Part shown: in pieces, positions 55,633 to 64,000 of the stretch
Numbering within the stretch: the first letter of the stretch is position 1
Layout of the letters: every line of letters begins with the position of its first letter
Origin: Buchnera aphidicola (Pentalonia nigronervosa)
GTDB lineage: Bacteria; Pseudomonadota; Gammaproteobacteria; Enterobacterales; Enterobacteriaceae
NCBI GenBank assembly: GCA_014622685.1
Contig: CP061275.1
Location: 434,001-498,000 of the forward strand
Direction: 5' to 3'
DNA length: 64,000 bases
Program-made: the position numbers and the translations under genes
The notes under the pieces: generated by a model
Seen by the model: only the letters and a program-made list of their open reading frames with translations
Told to the model about the DNA's origin: nothing
Databases searched by the model: none

Positions 55633-56046
55633 ATGAATTTTTATTTAGATATAGTCAGCGCTAAGAAACGACTCTTTTCTGGATTAGTGAAAAAAATACG
55701 TGTATCTGGATCAGAAGGTGAAATGGGAATTTATCCTGGACATGTACAATTAATAAGCGCAATTAAACCGGGTACGATATACATTGTTCATAATGATCAA
55801 AAAAAAGAATATATTTACATATCTGGGGGTATTTTGGAAGTACAACCTAATATAGTATCAATTTTAGCAGATGTAGCTATTTATGCTGCTGATTTAAATA
55901 AAGATCGTATTTTAAAAACTAAAAAAAATGCAGAAGAATTGATGAACAATAAACACGCCAAGGTGAACAAAGTTGATATTTTATTAAAAATATCACAAGA
56001 AATTGCAAAATTAAGATCTTTAGAAATTATGAACAAGTTAAGATAA
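55633..56046 (+). CDS. atpC: ATP synthase F1 subunit epsilon
   Basis: Epsilon sits on the central shaft and can inhibit ATP hydrolysis. The ATG at 55633 gives [17 protein letters not shown] and 137 residues (E. coli 139); the frame extends six codons further up without similarity. [19 protein letters not shown] and [16 protein letters not shown] are conserved, and the C-terminal helices are kept. It ends the atp operon. Confidence 0.96.
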   Translation: MNFYLDIVSAKKRLFSGLVKKIRVSGSEGEMGIYPGHVQLISAIKPGTIYIVHNDQKKEYIYISGGILEVQPNIVSILADVAIYAADLNKDRILKTKKNAEELMNNKHAKVNKVDILLKISQEIAKLRSLEIMNKLR

Positions 56047-56060
56047 AACGATAATATTTA

Positions 56061-56081
56061 GCGGCTGGTCAGTCCTGCCGC
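56061..56081. other. GC-rich hairpin between atpC and gyrB
   Basis: GCGGCTGG pairs with CCTGCCGC around TCAGT, with one T-T mismatch. About 14 of 21 bases are G or C, far above the surrounding DNA. It sits in the 77-bp gap between the convergent atpC and gyrB stops. There is no T tract on either side, so it is not a standard terminator, although an RNA 3' stabiliser is possible. Confidence 0.55.
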
Positions 56082-56123
56082 AAACAACTGTAGACAAAAA
56101 AGAAAAATGTAATTTTGGTGTAT

Positions 56124-58604
<2,481 letters not shown>

Positions 58605-58644
58605 TTAAAGGTTTTTTAAAGTACAATTGGTTTTTTTTTAATTT

Positions 58645-59745
58645 TTAGCGCTTTAACAACATTATAACATATGTTATAAAAGAGTTATTTTCTGGTTCAA
58701 TTTGTATTAAAGATTGAGATTGATTAATAAATAAAAGAATATTTTCGCTAGAAATAGCATTTAATACATCCAGTATATAGTACACATTAACTGATATTTC
58801 TATGTTGTTTCCGGAATAATTTATACTAAAAGAATCTTCTGCAACCTCTTCTGTTGTATTACTAGATAAAACTTTAAATTGTCCATGGCTAATTTTTATT
58901 TCTACACCATGGAATTTATCATGGGTTAAGATAGAAGTGCGTAATAACGATTTTTTTAAAAGAGAACAGTTACAAAGAATGGGTTTTGATTTGTTTTTAA
59001 TAAAAATGTGTTTGTAATCAGGATATTGTCCTTCAATTAATTGAGCAGTGAAAACATATTTTTGTATATATATTCTAATATTTTTACTTCCAATTAAGAC
59101 GTGTATTAATTGTTCTGGAACTTGAAGCAATTTATATAATTCGACGATTCCTGTTCTTTGTATGATAATTGAAAAGTCAGAAATATCGTTTTTTAACTGC
59201 AATTGTAACCTTGATAAACGATATCCATCAGTGGTAACACTGAATAGCAGTGTTCCTTTTTTCTCTAATAACATACCATTAAAATAATATCTTACATCTT
59301 GTTTTCCCATAGAAAATTCGGTTTTTTCTATCATATTTTTTAATTTTGATGCAGCAATAAAAAATTCTGACGTGTGATCGATAATATGATGATCAGGGAA
59401 CATATCTACAGGTAAAGTGTTTAGTATATAGAAACTATTATCTGTAGTAATATGTATTTTATTATTTTCTAATTGTACTTCGATGTCTGCAGTGTGCAAT
59501 GAATTTTTACAGATATCTAAAAGTTTTTTTCCAGAAACGGTTGTTGAACCTGGAACATGTTTATTTGATATTTTAATTTTAGATATTAACTCTACTTCTA
59601 AATTAGTAGTTGTTAATGATAATATCTCGTTTTTGACCTGAATTAATATATTTTCTAAAATCGGAAAGGCGGCGTTTTTACTTAACAATCGATTTACTTT
59701 TTGTAAATGTGTTGTTAAAATTTTATTTTTAATCGTAAATTTCAT
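58645..59745 (-). CDS. dnaN: DNA polymerase III beta sliding clamp
   Basis: The beta clamp dimer encircles DNA and holds polymerase III in place. It has 366 residues, the E. coli length. Three repeated clamp domains are recognisable: [18 protein letters not shown] near 17, the middle domain near 130-245 ([24 protein letters not shown]), and the C-terminal end [11 protein letters not shown] that corresponds to the VVMPMRL clamp-binding pocket of E. coli. It lies four bases after dnaA and is probably co-transcribed. Confidence 0.96.
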   Translation of the reverse strand: MKFTIKNKILTTHLQKVNRLLSKNAAFPILENILIQVKNEILSLTTTNLEVELISKIKISNKHVPGSTTVSGKKLLDICKNSLHTADIEVQLENNKIHITTDNSFYILNTLPVDMFPDHHIIDHTSEFFIAASKLKNMIEKTEFSMGKQDVRYYFNGMLLEKKGTLLFSVTTDGYRLSRLQLQLKNDISDFSIIIQRTGIVELYKLLQVPEQLIHVLIGSKNIRIYIQKYVFTAQLIEGQYPDYKHIFIKNKSKPILCNCSLLKKSLLRTSILTHDKFHGVEIKISHGQFKVLSSNTTEEVAEDSFSINYSGNNIEISVNVYYILDVLNAISSENILLFINQSQSLIQIEPENNSFITYVIMLLKR

Positions 59746-59749
59746 ATAA

Positions 59750-61114
59750 TTACACTGATAAAGTCTGAATTAAATTAAAAAAATCTTTTTGAATATTATA
59801 ATTTTCTTTTCGTAGTTTCTGAATTTTACGACATGCATGTAAAACGGTTGTATGATCTCTTTTGTTAAAAGCATATCCAATTTCAGGTAAACTATGATTA
59901 GTTAGTTTTTTTGCTATTGCCATTGCTATTTGTCTTGATTGAACAATTGATCGTGAGCGTCGTCTAGATAATAAATCTGTAATAGTTATTTTATAATATT
60001 TAGCCACTGTTTTTTTTATTTTATCAATAGTGATAATTTTATTCTTTAAAACTAACATGTCTCGTAATACTTCACGAACAAAATCGATTGTAATAGTTTG
60101 ATGTGTAAAATGTGCACTAATAATAATTCTATTGAGTGCGCCTTCTAATTCACGCACATTAGCTCTTAGGTGTTTTGCAATAAAAACTGCCACTTCATAT
60201 GATAATACAATATTGTTTTCATTAGCTTTTTTAATTAATATAGCTGTTCTCGTTTCTAGTTCTGGAGGGTCTATAGCAACTGTTAATCCCCATCCGAATC
60301 TTGATTTTAATCGATCTTCCACGCCATCTATTTTTTTTGGATAACGGTCCGAAGTTAAAATAATTTGTTGATTACCTTCTAAAAGAGCATTAAATGTATG
60401 CAACAATTCTTCTTGTGATCGTTTTTTATGCGCAAAAAATTGAATATCATCAATGAGTAATGCGTCGACAGATCGATAATACAACTTAAATTGCTCGATA
60501 GCGTTGTTTTTTAATGCTTTTACCATATCTTGTACAAATCGTTCAGAATGCATATACATAATTTTTGTATTATATTTATATGATAAAATTCCATTACCTA
60601 TTGCATGTAGTAAATGTGTTTTTCCTAATCCTGTCCCTCCGTATAAAAATAATGGATTATAAGAATTTCCTGGGTTTTTAGCTACTTGTGATGCCGCGGA
60701 TCGTGCAAGTTGGTTTGATTTTCCTTCTATAAAATTTTCAAAAATATGTTTTTTATTAATGCTTAAACTGCAGGATATTTTTTTAAAAATTGGTATATTT
60801 TTTGGAATTAATAAATTGTTCTTGTTTAAAGAATATTTTAAAATATTGTTTTTTAGATTTTTTTCCTTAAAATTTTGATATACTTTAAGTGTTATTAACG
60901 GATAATTATGACCACAAATATCTTGTAATATTTTTTTAAAAAGAATCAAATATTTATCTTTAATCCAATCTAAAACAAATTTATTTGGAGCGTATATTTC
61001 TAAATTATTGTTGTTTGTTTTAGTCTTTAAGCAGCGTATCCAGATACTAAATTCAGTGATTGGCAGTTCGTTTTGTAATCGGTTGAGACACTGTTGCCAA
61101 AGAGAAAGTAACAC
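59750..61114 (-). CDS. dnaA: Chromosomal replication initiator DnaA
   Basis: DnaA opens the origin and loads the helicase. The GTG at 61114 is used, with GGAG eight bases upstream, because it gives [18 protein letters not shown], matching E. coli [14 protein letters not shown], and 454 residues (E. coli 467). Domain III has [17 protein letters not shown] near 158 and [10 protein letters not shown] near 223; domain IV has the DnaA-box helix-turn-helix with [14 protein letters not shown] near 425. Domain II is shorter and Lys/Asn-rich. The three boxes at 47.1 kb are its likely targets. Confidence 0.97.
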   Translation of the reverse strand: MLLSLWQQCLNRLQNELPITEFSIWIRCLKTKTNNNNLEIYAPNKFVLDWIKDKYLILFKKILQDICGHNYPLITLKVYQNFKEKNLKNNILKYSLNKNNLLIPKNIPIFKKISCSLSINKKHIFENFIEGKSNQLARSAASQVAKNPGNSYNPLFLYGGTGLGKTHLLHAIGNGILSYKYNTKIMYMHSERFVQDMVKALKNNAIEQFKLYYRSVDALLIDDIQFFAHKKRSQEELLHTFNALLEGNQQIILTSDRYPKKIDGVEDRLKSRFGWGLTVAIDPPELETRTAILIKKANENNIVLSYEVAVFIAKHLRANVRELEGALNRIIISAHFTHQTITIDFVREVLRDMLVLKNKIITIDKIKKTVAKYYKITITDLLSRRRSRSIVQSRQIAMAIAKKLTNHSLPEIGYAFNKRDHTTVLHACRKIQKLRKENYNIQKDFFNLIQTLSV

Positions 61115-61552
61115 GGTGAACTCCAAAGCAAGCAAAATTAGTTAAATAAATCTTAATAGGTTATTTTTTTTATATGAGATTAACATACATTTTATCTTAT
61201 AAAAAAATAACTTAAAAGTTATATTCTGACGATAAAAGTGTATTATCTAAGACAAATAAATATTAAAACAATGTTTTAAACAGTACTATTAAGATACTGC
61301 ATTTTACATTAAGACATAATCGTTATATGTATTATATTTTTTTAATAACATATCTGATATGATAAATATCATATTAAAATTTTATATAAATGAATATTTT
61401 TACGTGTTTAATGACGTTTTATCAACATATAATTATTTTTTTTATTATGTTATATAGCTTGATTTTTATTAGGATTACGATTAATAGTAATCGCTCAGAA
61501 AATATATCCAATACAATTAATTTTTAAAAAATAAAATTAGGTAGATAATAAA
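61115..61552. other. 438-bp divergent gap between dnaA and rpmH
   Basis: The gap drives dnaA leftward and rpmH-rnpA rightward. On the plus strand a TATAAT (61428-61433) is the only good -10 box, without a good -35 box. At 61473-61493 two overlapping 6-bp stems can form (GATTAC/GTAATC and CGATTA/TAATCG), which would lie in the rpmH leader RNA. No exact DnaA box TTATNCACA was seen, so autoregulation by DnaA as in E. coli is not obvious. Confidence 0.45.
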
Positions 61553-61699
61553 ATGAAACGAACTTTTCAGCCATCAATATTAAAACGTAATCGATCGCAT
61601 GGATTTAGAACTCGTATGGCAACAAAAAGTGGTCGTTATATTTTGTCACGTAGACGTGCTAAACTTAGAACACGTTTAACTATTTCTAGAAAATATTAG
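61553..61699 (+). CDS. rpmH: 50S ribosomal protein bL34
   Basis: bL34 is a small basic protein of the large subunit. It has 48 residues (E. coli 46): it begins [18 protein letters not shown], continues [19 protein letters not shown] and ends [11 protein letters not shown], nearly identical to E. coli. A ribosome-binding site (TAGGTAGA) lies about 10 bases upstream. It lies 12 bases before rnpA, and the two are co-transcribed in most bacteria. Confidence 0.98.
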   Translation: MKRTFQPSILKRNRSHGFRTRMATKSGRYILSRRRAKLRTRLTISRKY

Positions 61700-61711
61700 G
61701 TTAATTTCATT

Positions 61712-62056
61712 GTGTTGCACTATTTTTTTAAAAAAAATATGCGATTATTAAATTCTAAAAGTTTTCAATATATTTTTAATCAACCCAATATACAAAGTAC
61801 GTTAGAAATGAGTGTTTTCGGACGTATGAATTTTTTAGAACATCCTAGATTGGGCCTTATTATACCCCGAAAAAATGTACGATATGCGCATAATCGTAAT
61901 TTAATTAAACGATTAATTCGTGAAACTTTTCGTATGTTACAATATAAATTGATTTCAATGGATTTTATAGTCACAGTTAGAAAACATACTCTTAGATTAA
62001 GTAATAAAAAAATAATAACTATTTTACAAAATTTATGGTTGCATTATTATCGATAA
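61712..62056 (+). CDS. rnpA: Ribonuclease P protein component
   Basis: RnpA is the protein subunit of RNase P, which makes tRNA 5' ends. It starts at GTG (61712), as in E. coli, and has 114 residues. The RNA-binding signature is in HNRNLIKRLIRETFRMLQ near 68-85, and RLGLIIPRKNVRYAH precedes it. The overall charge is strongly basic. yidD, which follows rnpA in E. coli, is absent; a 197-bp gap leads to yidC. Confidence 0.96.
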   Translation: MLHYFFKKNMRLLNSKSFQYIFNQPNIQSTLEMSVFGRMNFLEHPRLGLIIPRKNVRYAHNRNLIKRLIRETFRMLQYKLISMDFIVTVRKHTLRLSNKKIITILQNLWLHYYR

Positions 62057-62253
62057 TTTTTTGAACGTTAAATTTTTTTGAAATCATATTAATATTTTAA
62101 TTTAGATTATTGCTTTCATCCAAGTTTATTAATGTACATATTCATAATATGTAATATAGAAAATTTATAATAGATTATGCGATACCTTGATTTTATTATA
62201 TAGGTATATAACTTTTTGCGTTGAAGCATCAAAGATAAAAGTGAATATTAATT

Positions 62254-63843
62254 ATGGAAGTACAACGTAATTTTTTTATTTTTGCTTTTTTGTTTATTTC
62301 TTTTTTACTTTGGCAAACATGGCAAGGTCAATCATTTTTATATAAACAAATGAACAAAAAAAATAATTTAGTATCTCACATTACGAATATTAAAAAAAAT
62401 AACAATTACATTTTTATAAGAAATGATGTTATAGCATTAACGATAAATATGCATGGAGGTGATATTGAAGAAGCAGTTTTATTGAAATATAAAGACAAGT
62501 TACATTCTTCTAAATTTTTTAAATTACTTGAAACAACGGATGATTTTATTTATCAAGCACAAAGCGGTCTGATTGGGCGAGATGGTCCAGATAGTGCTAT
62601 AAATCAGAGTCGACCAGTTTATTCGTCTACAGAAAAAATTTTTGAGCTAAAAAAAAACATGAAAGAGTTACGTGTTCCAATTTCATGGATTGATCGTAAT
62701 CATGTAACTTATGTAAAAAATTTTATTTTAAAACCAGGAAAATATACAGTTGATATAGAGCATAACATTTATAACTCTAGCATAAAAACGTTGCAATTTA
62801 ATGTTTTTGGCCAAATTAAACAAACAATGAATTTGCCTGAGAAACGTAATGTTTATAGTAAAAATTTTGCTTTACAAACTTTTCGTGGTGCAGCTTATTC
62901 TAGTATGAATGAAAAATACGAAAAATATAAATTTGAGAATATTTTGCGTAATAAACATTTAAATATCTTGACAAAAGATGGTTGGATTGCAATGCTGCAG
63001 CAATATTTTGCCGTTGCTTGGATTCCAAAAAACACAGGTTTAAATACGATATATACTTCAAATTTACATAATGGCATTGTAGCGATCGGATATACATCTT
63101 CTCCAATTGATGTATTACCTAATTCATATTCTTGTATAAAATCGAAATTATGGGTTGGTCCTGAGATTCAAAAAGAAATGATATTAGTTGCACCACATTT
63201 GGATTTAACAGTTGATTATGGTTGGCTATGGTTTTTATCTCAGCCATTGTTTAAATTGTTAAGTATATTGCATGATATTGTAGGAAATTGGGGTATTTCT
63301 ATTATTGTGATTACCTTTATTATGAAATTAATTACATACCCTTTGACAAAAGCACAATATGTTTCTATGACAAAAATGCGCACACTACAACCTAAAATAG
63401 ATGAAATAAAAAAAGTTTTTAAACATGATAAACAACGTATGAGTGAAGAAATAATAAAGTTATACAGGCAAAAAAAAATTAATCCGTTAAGTGGTTTTTT
63501 TTCCATTTTAATTCAAATGCCAATTTTTTTATCTCTTTATTACATGTTAATTAGTTCTGTTGAATTACGACATGCGCCATTTTTATTATGGATCGACGAT
63601 TTATCTAATCAAGATCCATATTATGTATTGCCAGTTATCATGGGTATAACGATGTTTTTAATTCAAAAAACATCATCTAGTACTATTTCAGATACTATGC
63701 ATAAAAAAGTTATGAATTTTATTCCTATTATTTTTACAATATTTTTTTTATGGTTTCCTGCAGGTCTGGTATTATATTATATTGTAAGCAATTTAGTTAC
63801 TATTTTACAACAAAAGTTGTTTTTATTACATTTTAAAAAATAA
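62254..63843 (+). CDS. yidC: Membrane protein insertase YidC
   Basis: YidC inserts membrane proteins, including ATP synthase subunits a and c, alone or with SecYEG. It has 529 residues (E. coli 548). It has an N-terminal membrane anchor (about residues 6-20), a large periplasmic beta domain (about 50-330), and the conserved insertase core near 345-525 with VGNWGISIIVITFIMKLITYP, the conserved Arg region KMRTLQPKI, and IQMPIFLSLYYMLISSVELR. The C-terminal hydrophobic segments end in a short basic tail. Confidence 0.97.
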   Translation: MEVQRNFFIFAFLFISFLLWQTWQGQSFLYKQMNKKNNLVSHITNIKKNNNYIFIRNDVIALTINMHGGDIEEAVLLKYKDKLHSSKFFKLLETTDDFIYQAQSGLIGRDGPDSAINQSRPVYSSTEKIFELKKNMKELRVPISWIDRNHVTYVKNFILKPGKYTVDIEHNIYNSSIKTLQFNVFGQIKQTMNLPEKRNVYSKNFALQTFRGAAYSSMNEKYEKYKFENILRNKHLNILTKDGWIAMLQQYFAVAWIPKNTGLNTIYTSNLHNGIVAIGYTSSPIDVLPNSYSCIKSKLWVGPEIQKEMILVAPHLDLTVDYGWLWFLSQPLFKLLSILHDIVGNWGISIIVITFIMKLITYPLTKAQYVSMTKMRTLQPKIDEIKKVFKHDKQRMSEEIIKLYRQKKINPLSGFFSILIQMPIFLSLYYMLISSVELRHAPFLLWIDDLSNQDPYYVLPVIMGITMFLIQKTSSSTISDTMHKKVMNFIPIIFTIFFLWFPAGLVLYYIVSNLVTILQQKLFLLHFKK

Positions 63844-63890
63844 GTAAATAAGATTTTGTGATAATAGTTTTTTAAAAGAAGAATATTTTT

Positions 63891-64000
63891 ATGAGTTATA
63901 CTGAAACAATTGTTTCTCAAGTTACCTGCCCAGGAAAAAGTGCGGTAGGTATATTAAGAATTTCTGGCCCTCATTCGAATAGGGTTGCTATACAAGTTTT
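63891..64000 (+). CDS. mnmE: tRNA modification GTPase MnmE, start only
   Basis: The window ends 110 bases into this gene. The visible 36 residues begin [25 protein letters not shown], matching the MnmE (TrmE, ThdF) N-terminal domain that binds a folate and contacts MnmG. The start has AAAGAAG upstream. Following yidC is the expected order. The G domain lies outside the window. Confidence 0.93.
   Translation, partial: MSYTETIVSQVTCPGKSAVGILRISGPHSNRVAIQV

Overview
The window looks like a stretch of the chromosome of Buchnera aphidicola, the obligate bacterial symbiont of aphids, or of a very close relative. By eye the base composition is extremely AT-rich. Almost every gene is a single-copy, full-length relative of an Escherichia coli housekeeping gene, in E. 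coli-like order but with neighbours missing (priB, hfq, hflX, recF, atpI, yidD, iscR, iscA and leuT are all absent where E. coli order would place them). There are no insertion sequences, phage genes, CRISPR arrays or rRNA genes. The block mnmG-atpBEFHAGDC-gyrB-dnaN-dnaA-rpmH-rnpA-yidC-mnmE is the origin-proximal block known from Buchnera. I cannot tell which aphid lineage it comes from.

Layout. 0.5-5.4 kb: sbcB, tRNA-Asn, tRNA-Ile2 (CAU), pyrE, dut and the rpsF-rpsR-rplI ribosomal operon. 5.5-12.6 kb: rnr, purA, hflC, hflK, miaA, all on the minus strand. 13.5-18.4 kb: mannitol uptake and oxidation (mtlA, mtlD) and pgi. 18.7-27.1 kb: orn, tRNA-Gly, amiB, rpmE, hslVU, fpr, an orphan gene and rsmJ. 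27.2-31.4 kb: pit, an MFS transporter, dapF, cyaY. 31.4-32.6 kb: a 1.2-kb stretch with no recognisable gene. 32.6-42.3 kb: tRNA-Pro/His/Arg, rho, trxA, rep, ilvC, ilvD, tRNA-Trp, iscS-iscU. 42.4-46.9 kb: hscB-hscA-fdx, der, yfgM. 46.9-47.3 kb: the probable replication origin. 47.3-64 kb: mnmG, the ATP synthase operon, gyrB-dnaN-dnaA (minus), rpmH-rnpA, yidC, and the start of mnmE, which runs off the window.

The most noteworthy signal is that three genes in a row (apart from intact rpmE, hslVU and fpr between them) are interrupted at long A or T runs, and each is restored by adding exactly one base to the run. They are orn (A10), amiB (T9 or the adjacent A7) and a Buchnera-type orphan gene (A9 on its coding strand). 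The restored orn has exactly the E. coli length of 181 residues and regains its catalytic His/Asp. This fits the reported rescue of Buchnera frameshifts by RNA-polymerase slippage at poly(A) tracts, but homopolymer sequencing error must be excluded. Other unusual points are an origin with three exact TTATNCACA DnaA boxes and no GATC site, a thioredoxin with a WCNPC active site, an HscA without its helical lid, and a GC-rich hairpin between atpC and gyrB.

Together the genes support energy and carbon flow (mannitol to fructose 6-phosphate, isomerised by Pgi, and a complete F1Fo ATP synthase), amino-acid provisioning for the host (IlvC and IlvD for branched-chain amino acids, DapF for lysine and peptidoglycan), Fe-S cluster assembly (IscS, IscU, HscB, HscA, Fdx, CyaY; IlvD is a client), RNA and protein turnover, and chromosome replication.
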